DNA of 36,040 bases from Thermobifida fusca NBRC 14071 = JCM 3263 (GCF_001592045.1 NZ_BCWB01000053.1:1-36040), one strand, 5' to 3'; shown: positions 15,722 through 26,015, counted from the first letter of the stretch. Notes: generated from the sequence alone by a model not told the origin. Numbers and translations: made by a program.

Positions 15722-16375
15722 ATGCCTAAGATCTCGGCCCCCACCATCGCCGCGCACCGCGCCCAAGTGCTCGACCGCATCCTGGACGCGGTGGCCGTGC
15801 TCACCCGTGACCAGGGGATCGACGAGATCTCCATGACCGACGTGGCCGCGGTGTCCGGGATCACCCGCACCGCGCTGTACAACTACTTTCCCGACAAGCC
15901 CGCGCTGCTCTTGGCGTTCACCGAACGGGTGACCGCCAACTTCGTACAGCGCTGTGCAGAGGAGCTCCCCCAGGACGCTCCCGCGATCCAGCGGCTGGCC
16001 GGATTCATCAGCTTCCAACTGGAAGCCATCGTCGAACACCAGCACCCGGCCGCCGCTGAACTCAGCGCCAGTCTGGGACCGCAGGCCTACCAGCAGCTCG
16101 CCGACCATGTCGCGCCGATGCAGCATCTGCTCGTGGAGATCTTGCGCCAAGGCACGGAGAACGGGGAATTCGAACCGGTTCCCCTGGAGCACACCGCCAA
16201 ACTCCTGCTCGCACTCATCGGCTCCCAGCGCCTCCCCCTAGTCCGTGGGGAGATCGCCCTGGACGAGGCGCGCATCCTCGTCACCGAGTTCGCGCTGCGC
16301 GCCCTCGGTGTCGACCGGGACCACGCCGCAGCCGCGGCCCGCACCCGTCCGACCGAGCAGGCAAACGACCAGTAG
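15722..16375 (+). CDS. TetR family transcriptional regulator
   Basis: A 217-residue repressor-type regulator. The N-terminal TetR helix-turn-helix occupies about residues 12-58 (RILDAVAVLTRDQGIDEISMTDVAAVSGITRTALYNYFPDKPALL). The rest is a helical ligand-binding and dimerisation domain. The last ~15 residues are Ala/Arg-rich and likely disordered. The ATG at 15722 has GATAGGGG just upstream; the frame extends further upstream without homology. Placed 46 bases behind heme oxygenase in the same direction, it most likely represses its own operon through the 28-bp palindrome. The effector could be heme or biliverdin, but nothing in the sequence proves that. Confidence 0.9.
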   Translation: MPKISAPTIAAHRAQVLDRILDAVAVLTRDQGIDEISMTDVAAVSGITRTALYNYFPDKPALLLAFTERVTANFVQRCAEELPQDAPAIQRLAGFISFQLEAIVEHQHPAAAELSASLGPQAYQQLADHVAPMQHLLVEILRQGTENGEFEPVPLEHTAKLLLALIGSQRLPLVRGEIALDEARILVTEFALRALGVDRDHAAAAARTRPTEQANDQ

Positions 16376-16538
16376 CCTCCGCGTCCCAGCCCTTACGGCA
16401 GCACCCGGACAGCAGGCAGCCGCCCTGCGGCACCCCACTGCTCCAGACCGGGCTCCACCCCATCTTCCCCCCGGGCAGAGCCGGCTGGCTGAACGGGACG
16501 ACCCGCTCCGCGCTGCCGCGTCCCTGGGCGCCTGCCGA

Positions 16539-17480
16539 CTAGCTGCTCGACCGGGCAGCCTTCGGCTGGCAGAGCGCCGCCGCCAGCAACGCGGCCGCGG
16601 TCATCCCCGCGGCCGCGGCCCCGATCCGCAGCGCGGTGCGGACCCGCGCCCGGGTTCGCGCCCGCGCCACCGCATACGCCCGCTCCGCTTCGTCGAACCG
16701 GCCGGTGCACAGCCCCGGATCCAACTCCAGCTCCCGCCACACCCGCGGCCATGCCCGCAGCTCCCGGACCGGCACCGCACGGGGACGCGGCCCTGCCAGC
16801 CGCACTGACCCCGCAGCAGAACGCCGCGGCTTGAGCTGCGCCTGCTGCGGACGCTCTTCCAGCACCACCGGTTCCGGCCCCACGTAGAACAGCGGCCCCG
16901 GAGCGTTGTGCAGCAGCTCCGCGAGCAACTGCGCGCAGGCCCGCGCATCCCCCAAAGCGGTGTGCTGCCCGGTCGGCCAGTCTCCCCCGAGCGCGTGGCT
17001 GGCCCGGGCCAGCGAATACCGCTCCAAATGCACCTGCGACCGCAGCGTGCGCAGCGTGCACAGGCCGGGCAGCCCATCCGGCAGCCCTGCCGGGACGAAC
17101 TCGCTGGTCAGAAACGCGTTTTCGAAGTCGAGGTTGTGTCCCACCACGACCGCACCAGAGAACAGCGCGCAAAGCTCCGCCACGAGCTCCGCCGCACGGG
17201 GAGCTCCCACCACATCGCCCTGGGCAATACCGTGGAACTCCTGTCCGGTGACCTTGATCCGCGGGTCGACGAGCGTGGTGAACTCCCGGAGCACAGTGCC
17301 GTCCCCGCGCATCCGCACCACGGCGATCTCACAGACCCGGGCTCCCCCCTCAGGCCGGAGCCCGGTGGTCTCGACATCGACCACCGCGTACTCCAAGTCC
17401 CGCGCGCGGTACCTGCCCCGGCGCCGGCTCAGCGCCCCTATCCGCACAGCCTCGTGGCCCGCGCGCTTCTCGTGCGGCAC
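16539..17480 (-). CDS. DEDDh 3'-5' exonuclease domain protein with C-terminal membrane anchor
   Basis: A 313-residue protein whose residues 30-195 form a DnaQ/PolC-epsilon-like exonuclease fold: Exo I VVDVETTG (Asp35, Glu37), Exo II GHNLDFE (Asp118) and Exo III HTALGDAR (His173, Asp178), so all catalytic residues are present. After a basic linker (many Arg, about 215-285) comes a hydrophobic stretch, ALRIGAAAAGMTAAALLAAAL (about 285-305), and a short Lys/Arg/Ser tail, which reads as a tail anchor. The GTG start has GAGGAG upstream. It is divergent from the flavoprotein gene. The substrate could be DNA or RNA. The membrane segment is Ala-rich and could be a buried helix instead. Confidence 0.85.
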   Translation of the reverse strand: MPHEKRAGHEAVRIGALSRRRGRYRARDLEYAVVDVETTGLRPEGGARVCEIAVVRMRGDGTVLREFTTLVDPRIKVTGQEFHGIAQGDVVGAPRAAELVAELCALFSGAVVVGHNLDFENAFLTSEFVPAGLPDGLPGLCTLRTLRSQVHLERYSLARASHALGGDWPTGQHTALGDARACAQLLAELLHNAPGPLFYVGPEPVVLEERPQQAQLKPRRSAAGSVRLAGPRPRAVPVRELRAWPRVWRELELDPGLCTGRFDEAERAYAVARARTRARVRTALRIGAAAAGMTAAALLAAALCQPKAARSSS

Positions 17481-17730
17481 ATCCGTCTCCTCGTCTCGTC
17501 TCGCAGCCCGTTTCGCACTCGCTGCGGCGGGCCAGCCCTGACCTTACCTGCGGCCAGAGACGGTCCTGGCCGCTACCTCCCAGCTTCTCCCCCTCCCATC
17601 TGCGAGGATGCTGGGCACATCCGGGAAGTGGCACCGGCCGCGCACGGTTCCCGCCGGGTCCCGCCGCACCGGCCGAGCAGCCGTTGTACGTTCAGCACCG
17701 CGTCCAACCCATCGATCCGCGGAGCAACAG

Positions 17731-18933
17731 GTGCAGACCATCGTTATAGCCGGTGCCGGCATGGCCGGCCTCACCACCGCCGAAGCGCTGCGAGAGGCAG
17801 GCTTCGACGGAACCATCACGCTCGTCGGTGACGAACCCCACCGCCCCTACGAGCGGCCACCGCTGTCCAAAGAAGTCTTGACCAGCCAGAATTCCGGCAA
17901 AGGCGTGTGGCTGCGCACCGACGACGAGCTCGCCGCGCTCTCCCTGGACCTTCGCCTGGGAGTGCGGGCCATGGCGCTGCGCCCCAGTGACCGGGCAGTG
18001 GAGCTGTCCGACGGGACCTCCCTTGTCGCCGACGCCGTGGTGGTCGCCACCGGGGCCCGGGCCCGCCGCCCCCGCACCGACCTGCCCGGCGTCCACGTCC
18101 TCAGAACCCTGGACGACGCCGAAGCGCTCCGCGCCGACCTGCTGCGCTACGGCCGGGTCGCAGTCGTGGGAGCGGGATTCCTCGGCGCTGAAGTCGCTGC
18201 CAGCGCCCGCGCCCTCGGAGCAGAGGTCACCCTGCTGGAAGCCGCGGACACGCTGCTGCCGCGGGTCGTCGACCCCCGGATCAGCGCGGTCTTCGCGGAA
18301 CTCCACCGCGACCACGGGGTGGACCTGCGTCTCGGAGTGCCCGTGACCTCCTTTGCGGGCACCCACCGGGTCGAGCGGATCGAACTGGCCGACGGAACCT
18401 CCGTAGCGGCCCCCGTCGTCGTCGCCGGGATAGGGGTCCACCCCAACACCGAGTGGCTGTCCGGATCGGGGGTGCTGCTCGACCCCGAGGTGGGCGGAGT
18501 CTCCTGCGACCCGTACTTGGCGACCTCGATCCCCCACGTGTACGCCGTCGGCGACCTCGCCGCCTGGCCCCACCCCCGCTACGGCGGCCGGATACGGCTC
18601 GAGCACTGGGCCAACGCTGAAGAGCAGGCGCGCCTGGCCGCCCACAACCTGCTCGCCGGGGAAGGAGCCCGGCGCCCCTACACCCCGGTGCCGTATTTCT
18701 GGTCCGACCAGTACGGCCGGAAAATCCAACTGCTGGGCCAGGCCTCCCCCGCCGACACCGTGGAGATCGTGCACGGCTCGGTGGCGGACCGCAAGTTCGT
18801 CGCCTTCGTCGGCCGCCAGGACCGGCTCGTCGGAGTGCTGGGCATGCGGTCCACACCCCGGGTGATGCGCTACCGCCCCCTCCTGGAAGAACCCACATCC
18901 TGGGCCGACGCCCTGGCTGCCGCGCAGCAGTAG
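17731..18933 (+). CDS. FAD-dependent NAD(P)H:ferredoxin/rubredoxin reductase
   Basis: A 400-residue pyridine-nucleotide-disulfide oxidoreductase-like flavoprotein of the class that passes electrons from NAD(P)H to a ferredoxin (BphA4/CamA type). It shows the FAD-binding GAGMAG at the N-terminus, PYERPPLSKEVL, a second Rossmann motif VAVVGAGFLGAEVA for NAD(P)H, VYAVGDLAAWPH for FAD, and a C-terminal reductase domain (VPYFWSDQYGRKIQLLG). There is no redox-active disulfide. The start was placed at GTG 17731 because GGAG lies six bases upstream and the FAD motif begins at once; an in-frame ATG 123 bases earlier adds unrelated sequence. No ferredoxin or P450 gene is adjacent. A hairpin follows the stop. 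Confidence 0.9.
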   Translation: MQTIVIAGAGMAGLTTAEALREAGFDGTITLVGDEPHRPYERPPLSKEVLTSQNSGKGVWLRTDDELAALSLDLRLGVRAMALRPSDRAVELSDGTSLVADAVVVATGARARRPRTDLPGVHVLRTLDDAEALRADLLRYGRVAVVGAGFLGAEVAASARALGAEVTLLEAADTLLPRVVDPRISAVFAELHRDHGVDLRLGVPVTSFAGTHRVERIELADGTSVAAPVVVAGIGVHPNTEWLSGSGVLLDPEVGGVSCDPYLATSIPHVYAVGDLAAWPHPRYGGRIRLEHWANAEEQARLAAHNLLAGEGARRPYTPVPYFWSDQYGRKIQLLGQASPADTVEIVHGSVADRKFVAFVGRQDRLVGVLGMRSTPRVMRYRPLLEEPTSWADALAAAQQ

Positions 18934-18936
18934 CGG

Positions 18937-18960
18937 GAGGGCTGCCGCGCGGCAGCCCTC
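18937..18960. terminator. Bidirectional hairpin between convergent genes
   Basis: GAGGGCTGCCGC is followed immediately by GCGGCAGCCCTC, a 24-base perfect palindrome three bases after the flavoprotein stop and six bases before the end of the convergent peptidase gene. The stem can serve as terminator in both directions. Confidence 0.75.
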
Positions 18961-18966
18961 ACACGC

Positions 18967-20457
<1,491 letters not shown>

Positions 20458-21519
20458 ATGTCGAGGACTAACGACACACGTGTCGTCAGCTACCAGCCAC
20501 TCGTCGCTCCCCACGACCTCCTGGCCGAACTGCCGATGGGCCCCGAGCGCACGGCACTAGTCGAGGAAGCCAGAGCCGAGGTGAAAAAAGTACTCGATGG
20601 GGAGGACGACCGGCTGCTGGTTGTCGTGGGACCGTGCTCCGTGCACGACCCCGAGTCCGCCCTGGACTATGCACGCCGTCTCAAGGCGCTGATCCCGTCC
20701 GTCTCCTCTGAATTGTGCGTGGTCATGCGGGTGTACTTCGAAAAGCCGCGCACCACCCTGGGATGGAAGGGCCTGATCAACGACCCCGGGCTCGACGGGA
20801 GCTTCGACGTCCACCGGGGCCTGCGGACCGCACGCAAACTGCTGCTCGACATCGGCTCCCTGGGCGTGCCCGCCGGCACCGAATTCCTCGACCCGATCAC
20901 CCCGCAGTACATCGCGGACGCGGTGACCTGGGGAGCGATCGGTGCGCGCACCACGGAAAGCCAGGTGCACCGCCAGCTCAGCAGCGGCCTCAGCATGCCC
21001 GTGGGCTTCAAGAACGGCACCGACGGCAACGTCCAGGTCGCCGTGGACGCCTGCCGGGCCGCAGCCAGCTCGCACACCTTCTTCGGCGTGGACCCGAGCG
21101 GCAGCGGCGCGGTCGTGTCCACCTCCGGCAACCCGGACTGCCACGTCATCCTGCGGGGCGGCCGCTCCGGCCCCAACTACGACGCGGACAGTGTCGCCGC
21201 CGCGCTCGACACCATCGAGGCCGCGGGCCTGCCGCGCCGCCTCATGATCGACGCCAGCCACGCCAACAGCGGCAAGGACCACCTGCGCCAGCCGGGCGTG
21301 GCCCAGGCCATCGCCGCCCAAGTCGCGGAAGGCCAGACCGGAATCATCGGGGTCATGCTGGAGAGCTTCCTGGTGCCCGGCGCCCAGAAGCTCGGCGACC
21401 CGGCCAAGCTCACCTACGGCCAGAGCATTACGGACAAGTGCATGGGTTGGGAGACCACCGAGGAGGTCCTGGCCCATCTGGCCGACGCCGTGCGCAGCCG
21501 CCGCAAGGCCACGTCCTAA
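20458..21519 (+). CDS. aroF: 3-Deoxy-7-phosphoheptulonate synthase, type I
   Basis: A 353-residue DAHP synthase that condenses phosphoenolpyruvate and erythrose 4-phosphate, the first step of the shikimate pathway. It is of the E. coli AroF/AroG/AroH type: VVGPCSVHD (metal-binding Cys60), VMRVYFEKPRTTLGWKGLIND, GTEFLDPITPQYI, ARTTESQVHRQL, GFKNGTDGN and DASHANSGKD. Many actinomycetes rely on the plant-like type II enzyme, so this may be an additional isoenzyme with its own feedback control. The N-terminal extension of ~45 residues is where AroFGH enzymes bind aromatic amino acids; which one is bound cannot be read here. The gene symbol denotes the class rather than the effector. A strong terminator follows. 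Confidence 0.92.
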   Translation: MSRTNDTRVVSYQPLVAPHDLLAELPMGPERTALVEEARAEVKKVLDGEDDRLLVVVGPCSVHDPESALDYARRLKALIPSVSSELCVVMRVYFEKPRTTLGWKGLINDPGLDGSFDVHRGLRTARKLLLDIGSLGVPAGTEFLDPITPQYIADAVTWGAIGARTTESQVHRQLSSGLSMPVGFKNGTDGNVQVAVDACRAAASSHTFFGVDPSGSGAVVSTSGNPDCHVILRGGRSGPNYDADSVAAALDTIEAAGLPRRLMIDASHANSGKDHLRQPGVAQAIAAQVAEGQTGIIGVMLESFLVPGAQKLGDPAKLTYGQSITDKCMGWETTEEVLAHLADAVRSRRKATS

Positions 21520-21528
21520 GCACTGCCC

Positions 21529-21578
21529 AGCGCCGGTGCGCGGCCTCCTCCCCCATCTGCCCGCCGCGCACCGGCGCT
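21529..21578 (+). terminator. Terminator hairpin after DAHP synthase
   Basis: A perfect 15-bp stem, AGCGCCGGTGCGCGG (21529-21543) with CCGCGCACCGGCGCT (21564-21578), and a 20-base loop start nine bases after the stop. There is only CCTTG afterwards, so no real U-tract. Confidence 0.75.
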
Positions 21579-21675
21579 CCTTGCTCGGCGACCACGCACT
21601 GCTAGGCTGAGAACACCGAATGCCCGCACGTCCCAGCCCAGGGACCGCTGCGCTGCCCGGTTTACCGGTGACCTT

Positions 21676-21707
21676 CCCGGTGCGCACCGGGGCGCCAGCC
21701 CTATGAT
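21676..21707 (+). promoter_or_regulatory. Promoter of the gcvT-gcvH-glyA cluster with palindromic operator
   Basis: TATGAT (21702-21707) is a good -10 hexamer. The -35 position is occupied by CCCGGTGC|GCACCGGG (21676-21691), a perfect 16-bp palindrome, with a smaller one, CCGGTTTACCGG, at 21657-21668. A transcript would begin near 21714, leaving a leader of about 143 bases. A factor bound to the palindrome would block or activate RNA polymerase there. Confidence 0.55.
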
Positions 21708-21713
21708 TGGCAC

Positions 21714-21856
21714 CGCCCCGGCAGACGGGACAGCGCTGTGCCACAGTCTTTCGCCGAAGGTGCAGACGAGCGCAGTTGAGGCCCTCTGGCGGACGCCATA
21801 GCGGGGGCGGCGCTCACCAGCCTCCGTTCACACCACCCTGTTCTTCGGGAGCGTCC
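21714..21856 (+). ncRNA. Long gcvT leader, possible glycine-riboswitch relic
   Basis: The stretch between the predicted start and the gcvT ATG is too long for a simple ribosome site and contains CGCCGAAGGTGCA (21752-21764), which recalls the conserved CGCCGAAGGGGCAA element of glycine aptamers that often precede gcvT. The other expected elements (GGAGAG and CUCUCAGGC) are not clearly present, so this is only a weak candidate. Confidence 0.2.
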
Positions 21857-22975
21857 ATGACCCAGCCTCCGACCAGCGATGCCCGCACGACACCGCTGTA
21901 TGACACCCATGTGGCTTCCGGCGCCACCATGGTGGAGTTTGCTGGCTGGCTGATGCCGCTGCGCTACCGCAGCGAAAGCGCCGAGCACCGGGCCGTGCGC
22001 GACGCCGCTGGACTGTTCGACCTGTCGCACATGGGGGAGATCCGGGTCCACGGCCCGCAAGCCGCCGACTGCCTCGACTATGCGCTGGTGGGACAACTGT
22101 CCACGCTCGCCGTGGGACGCGCCCGCTACACCATGATCGTCACCGAGCAGGGCGGCGTCCTCGACGACCTCATCGTCTACCGGTTGGCGGACGACGACTA
22201 CCTCGTCGTCGCCAACGCCGCTAACACTGGCACGGTGGCCGCCGCGCTGACCGAGCGGGCCGCCGGCTTCACCGCGACCATCACCGACGAAACCGCGGAC
22301 TACGCTCTCCTCGCGCTCCAAGGCCCCCAGTCCGCAGCCATCCTGGGACCGCTGACCGACGTCGACCTGTCGGCTCTCCGCCCCTACGCTGCCCAGCACG
22401 GCACTGTCGCCGGCACTGCCGTACTGCTGTCCCGGACCGGCTACACCGGTGAAGACGGGTTCGAAATCTACCTCCGGCCAGGAACAGCGGCCCCGGCGCT
22501 CTGGGACACGCTCGTGGAGGCCGGACAGCCGCACGGACTCCTGCCCGCCGGCCTCGCAGCCCGCGACACCCTGCGGCTGGAAGCGGGAATGCCGCTGTAC
22601 GGCAACGAACTCACCGCCGAGCTCACCCCCTACGATGCTGGGCTGGGCCGGGTCGTCAAACTCGACAAACCGGGAGACTTCGTGGGGCGTGCCGCGCTCG
22701 CTGCCCGCGCGTCCTCCGGCCCCACGCAGGTCCTGGTCGGCCTTGTCGGCCGCGGCCGCCGCGTCCCCCGCAAGGGGTACCCGGTGCTCCGCGATGGGGT
22801 TCCTGTGGGAACCGTCACCAGCGGCGCCCCCTCCCCCACGCTGGGCAAGCCCATCGCGATCGCGGCTGTCAAAGCGGGTACGGACCTTTCCAGTGGTGCG
22901 TTCGCCGTGGACGTGCGAGGCCGCGCTGAAGCGGTGGATGTGGTGGATCTGCCCTTCTACCGACGCACGTCGTGA
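21857..22975 (+). CDS. gcvT: Aminomethyltransferase, glycine cleavage T protein
   Basis: A 372-residue T protein of the glycine cleavage system. It transfers the methylene group from the lipoyl arm of H protein to tetrahydrofolate and releases ammonia. Key blocks are TPLYDTHVASGATMVEFAGWLMPLRY, GLFDLSHMGEIRV, GYTGEDGFEIYL and the C-terminal barrel with AxGAPSPTLGKPIA-like sequence. The start at 21857 has GGGAG upstream and gives the usual length; the frame is open further 5' without homology. gcvH and glyA follow in the same direction, but the P protein (gcvP) is not in the window. It is controlled by a promoter with a palindrome over the -35 region. Confidence 0.95.
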   Translation: MTQPPTSDARTTPLYDTHVASGATMVEFAGWLMPLRYRSESAEHRAVRDAAGLFDLSHMGEIRVHGPQAADCLDYALVGQLSTLAVGRARYTMIVTEQGGVLDDLIVYRLADDDYLVVANAANTGTVAAALTERAAGFTATITDETADYALLALQGPQSAAILGPLTDVDLSALRPYAAQHGTVAGTAVLLSRTGYTGEDGFEIYLRPGTAAPALWDTLVEAGQPHGLLPAGLAARDTLRLEAGMPLYGNELTAELTPYDAGLGRVVKLDKPGDFVGRAALAARASSGPTQVLVGLVGRGRRVPRKGYPVLRDGVPVGTVTSGAPSPTLGKPIAIAAVKAGTDLSSGAFAVDVRGRAEAVDVVDLPFYRRTS

Positions 22976-23039
22976 AGGCGCTGCCTGCGGCGGGTACGCC
23001 CTCCCCGTCAGGGCAGGGCAGATCTGAAGGTGTCAGGGC

Positions 23040-23059
23040 GGCGCACGTCCGCGTGCGCC
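23040..23059 (+). other. Hairpin between gcvT and gcvH
   Basis: GGCGCACG-TCCG-CGTGCGCC is an 8-bp perfect stem with a four-base loop in the 121-base gap. No U-tract follows. It may partly separate gcvT from gcvH expression or stabilise the upstream message. TGAATAAT just after it could be a -10 for an internal promoter. Confidence 0.5.
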
Positions 23060-23096
23060 TCTGCTGAATAATGGACAACACTCCTGGAGAGTCGAA

Positions 23097-23477
23097 TTGA
23101 GCGTTCCCGCGGAGCTGGGTTACACCAAGGAGCACGAGTGGGTGGCGATCAACGAAGGGATCGCTACCGTCGGCATCACAGCCTTCGCTGCCGAAGCGCT
23201 GGGAGACATTGTCTACGTCGAACCGCCGGAAGTCGGTTCGACCGTCACCGCCGGTGAAAGCTGCGGTGAGATCGAATCTCACAAGTCGGTCAGCGAGCTC
23301 TATTCTCCGGTTGACGGTGAGGTTGTCGATGTCAACCAGGCTGCGGTGGACGACCCCGAGTTGATCGGCTCCGACCCTTACGGCCGGGGCTGGTTGTTCA
23401 AGGTGGAGCTCGCTGAGGAGCCCGCCGATTTGCTCACCCCGGAGCAGTACACACAGCTCACCGAAGGTGAAGGTTAG
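23097..23477 (+). CDS. gcvH: Glycine cleavage system H protein
   Basis: A 126-residue lipoyl carrier protein that shuttles the aminomethyl group between the P, T and L proteins. The lipoylated lysine is Lys63 within [19 protein letters not shown], and the start [10 protein letters not shown] is characteristic. The initiation codon is TTG with GGAGA six bases upstream; no ATG or GTG fits, so the rare start is probably real and may limit its amount. glyA begins eight bases after its stop. Confidence 0.96.
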   Translation: MSVPAELGYTKEHEWVAINEGIATVGITAFAAEALGDIVYVEPPEVGSTVTAGESCGEIESHKSVSELYSPVDGEVVDVNQAAVDDPELIGSDPYGRGWLFKVELAEEPADLLTPEQYTQLTEGEG

Positions 23478-23484
23478 GAAACTC

Positions 23485-24756
23485 ATGACCGCCCAGAGCA
23501 CTTCGCTCACCCAGTCGCTGGCTCAGCTCGACCCTGAGGTCGCGGCAGCCGTGGACGCCGAGCTCGCCCGCCAGCGCGACACCTTGGAGATGATCGCCTC
23601 CGAAAACTTTGCGCCCCGGGCGGTGCTGGAGGCGCAAGGCACGGTGCTGACCAACAAGTACGCGGAAGGCTACCCGGGCCGCCGCTACTACGGCGGGTGT
23701 GAGCACGTGGACGTCATCGAACAGCTGGCCATCGACCGTGCCAAGGCCCTGTTCGGTGCCGAGCACGCCAACGTGCAGCCGCACTCGGGCGCTCAGGCGA
23801 ACACCGCCGTGTACTTTGCGCTGCTGCAGCCGGGCGACACCATCCTGGGCCTGGACCTCGCACACGGCGGGCACCTCACCCACGGCATGCGGATCAACTA
23901 CTCCGGCAAGATCCTCAACGCCGTGGCCTACCACGTACGCGAGTCCGACGGCCTGATCGACTACGACGAGGTCGAAGCGCTAGCCAAGGAGCACCAGCCG
24001 AAACTGATCATCGCGGGCTGGTCGGCGTACCCGCGCCAGTTGGACTTTGCCCGGTTCCGGGAGATCGCCGACCAGACAGGCGCCCTCCTCATGGTGGATA
24101 TGGCGCATTTCGCGGGTCTGGTCGCGGCTGGACTGCACCCCAACCCGGTCCCCTACGCCGACGTAGTGACCACCACCACCCACAAGACCCTGGGCGGGCC
24201 GCGAGGCGGGCTCATCCTGGCCAAGGAGGAGCTGGGCAAGAAGATCAACTCGGCGGTGTTCCCGGGGATGCAGGGCGGTCCGCTCCAGCACGTCATCGCT
24301 GCCAAGGCCGTAGCGTTGAAGGTCGCGGCCAGCGAAGAGTTCGCTGAGCGGCAGCGGCGCACCCTTTCCGGCGCGAAGATCCTCGCCGAGCGGCTCACCC
24401 AGCCTGACGCGGCCGAGGCCGGTATTCGGGTGCTGACCGGCGGCACCGACGTCCACCTGGTCCTGGTCGACCTGGTCAACTCGGAACTCAACGGCAAAGA
24501 GGCGGAGGACCGGCTGCACGAGATCGGTATCACGGTCAACCGCAACGCGGTCCCCAACGACCCGCGGCCGCCCATGGTCACGTCGGGACTGCGGATCGGC
24601 ACCCCGGCTCTCGCCACCCGCGGTTTCGGCGACGCCGACTTCGCTGAGGTCGCCGACATCATCGCTGAGGCGCTCAAGCCGGGCTTCGACGCGGCGACCC
24701 TGCGCTCCCGCGTCCAGGCGCTGGCCGCCAAGCACCCGCTCTACCCTGGACTGTGA
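23485..24756 (+). CDS. glyA: Serine hydroxymethyltransferase
   Basis: A 423-residue PLP enzyme interconverting serine plus tetrahydrofolate with glycine plus methylene-tetrahydrofolate. The PLP-binding lysine is Lys234 in [16 protein letters not shown]. Other family blocks are [60 protein letters not shown] and [18 protein letters not shown]. The ATG at 23485 is preceded by TTAGGAAAC; an in-frame GTG six codons earlier overlaps gcvH and is less likely. It is the last gene of the glycine/one-carbon unit and is followed by a strong hairpin. Together with gcvT and gcvH it balances serine, glycine and one-carbon units. Confidence 0.96.
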   Translation: MTAQSTSLTQSLAQLDPEVAAAVDAELARQRDTLEMIASENFAPRAVLEAQGTVLTNKYAEGYPGRRYYGGCEHVDVIEQLAIDRAKALFGAEHANVQPHSGAQANTAVYFALLQPGDTILGLDLAHGGHLTHGMRINYSGKILNAVAYHVRESDGLIDYDEVEALAKEHQPKLIIAGWSAYPRQLDFARFREIADQTGALLMVDMAHFAGLVAAGLHPNPVPYADVVTTTTHKTLGGPRGGLILAKEELGKKINSAVFPGMQGGPLQHVIAAKAVALKVAASEEFAERQRRTLSGAKILAERLTQPDAAEAGIRVLTGGTDVHLVLVDLVNSELNGKEAEDRLHEIGITVNRNAVPNDPRPPMVTSGLRIGTPALATRGFGDADFAEVADIIAEALKPGFDAATLRSRVQALAAKHPLYPGL

Positions 24757-24764
24757 TTGTGCTT

Positions 24765-24793
24765 GTGCCCGGTGCCTCGGGGGTGCCGGGCAC
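24765..24793 (+). terminator. Terminator hairpin after glyA
   Basis: GTGCCCGG (24765-24772) pairs with CCGGGCAC (24786-24793). Two G-U pairs and two more G-C pairs extend the stem to about 12 bp with a TCGGG loop. It starts eight bases after the stop; no U-tract. Confidence 0.7.
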
Positions 24794-24839
24794 CCCGTAG
24801 GGCTTGTCGGCCCTCTACGCTTTTCTCTGCGGACGGCGC

Positions 24840-25244
24840 TCACGCCTCCAGCTCCCTGGGGTCCATCCACACCACTTCCCACAGGTGCCCGTCAAGGTCC
24901 TGGAAGCCCCAGGCGTACATTCCCTCGTTCTCTATCGGGTCGATAGACGGCCGTGCCCCCGCTTCGAACGCCCGGTTGACCAGCTCGTCCACTTCTTCTT
25001 TGCGGTCAGCGGAGACCGAGATGATGGACTCGGTGTTCTTGGCCGCGTCAACCAGCTCCTTCCGGGTGAACCGGCGGAAGAAATCGCGGGTGAGCAGCAT
25101 GACGGCACAGTCGTCGTTGATGACCATGCAAGCCGCGTTAGTGTCGGTGAACCGGGGATCGAAACGGAAGCCGAGCGCGGTGAAGAACTCCTGGGACTTC
25201 TGCAGGTCCTGTACCGCCACGTTCACAAAGATTTTTCGAGTCAC
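24840..25244 (-). CDS. VOC (glyoxalase/bleomycin-resistance fold) family protein
   Basis: A 134-residue protein with the vicinal-oxygen-chelate fold: KIFVNVAVQDLQKSQEFFTALGF at the start and AWGFQDLDGHLWEVVWMDP at the end are the paired beta-alpha-beta modules. The position usually filled by the first metal-binding His is Asn8, so classical metal-dependent glyoxalase activity is doubtful. Members of this subgroup are often annotated only as glyoxalase-like. The start is GTG with a weak ribosome site. It stands alone, convergent with glyA and downstream of the DUF6286 gene on the same strand (168-base gap). Confidence 0.85.
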   Translation of the reverse strand: MTRKIFVNVAVQDLQKSQEFFTALGFRFDPRFTDTNAACMVINDDCAVMLLTRDFFRRFTRKELVDAAKNTESIISVSADRKEEVDELVNRAFEAGARPSIDPIENEGMYAWGFQDLDGHLWEVVWMDPRELEA

Positions 25245-25412
25245 GAGCGCACCGTAACCGGCGGAGCTCCTGGTCAGCCGCAGCCCAGTTCGTGTTTCCC
25301 CTAGAGCAGACCGGAGTTTTACCGCCCTTCAGAAAGGCTGCGCCGAAAGATCACAGCTTGCCCCGGCTCTCGGCCGTGCCCCTGGCCCCGCGCCTCTCCG
25401 AAAGTATCCCGG

Positions 25413-26015
25413 TCACGTTTTGACACAGCGCACAGCGACCCGGATCTTCGGCTCTTTGAGCAGGGACAGTTCTCCGATCTTACGTTCCACCGCGTTGTGG
25501 ACCTCCGCGGTCACCTCGGCGATCCGGTGGGCCTCTGCGGCGGCACGGACCTTGACCCGCTGGCCGAACACGCTGACTCGTGCCTCGCGGACCCCGTCGA
25601 CTTCACACGCTGCCGTAGTCAAGATCCGCCGCAGCGCCCCTCGGGACACTCCTGCGGCGAAAGTCAGGTCGTGGGGGTGGCCCACGTCCCCGCGCCCCCA
25701 CCCGGGGAGCAGAGCCAGGGCGATCATCAGCAGGCTGATCAACACCAGTACAGCGGAGGCGACGTGGACCGCGGGGTCGCTCCACCGGGCCGCGGGCGTA
25801 TCGCCTGCCTGGCCTACAGGCAGCAGGCTCACCGGGCTTCCCGCAAGCGCGGAAATGACCTCTGCGGCAGCCAGCCCGGTCACTGTGACGAGGACACCGC
25901 CGACGACCACGACTGCCCACGAACGATACGGCCGAGGTGTGCGGACGGCAGCTTGATCTGCCGATCCGTTCGTCCCGGTCTCTGGACGGGTCAGCACCTC
26001 TTCCACCGCTGTCAT
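25413..26015 (-). CDS. DUF6286 domain-containing membrane protein (Asp23/Gls24-associated type)
   Basis: A 200-residue protein with a disordered N-terminus and two membrane segments (about 33-58, WAVVVVGGVLVTVTGLAAAEVISAL, and 84-104, ASAVLVLISLLMIALALLPGW). A cytoplasmic C-terminal domain resembles the Asp23/Gls24 fold (GVSRGALRRILTTAACEVDGVREARVSVFGQRVKVRA). In actinomycetes such proteins normally sit in clusters with Asp23-family envelope-stress proteins (recalled), but no such gene is beside this one here. The ATG has a GGGGGGACAGG ribosome site. A role in cell-envelope stress is a family-based guess. Confidence 0.78.
   Translation of the reverse strand: MTAVEEVLTRPETGTNGSADQAAVRTPRPYRSWAVVVVGGVLVTVTGLAAAEVISALAGSPVSLLPVGQAGDTPAARWSDPAVHVASAVLVLISLLMIALALLPGWGRGDVGHPHDLTFAAGVSRGALRRILTTAACEVDGVREARVSVFGQRVKVRAAAEAHRIAEVTAEVHNAVERKIGELSLLKEPKIRVAVRCVKT

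Noticed and set aside
21752-21764. Definite glycine riboswitch in front of gcvT
   Set aside because: Only one conserved block is approximated; the GGAGAG and CUCUCAGGC elements could not be found, so it is kept only as a weak candidate.
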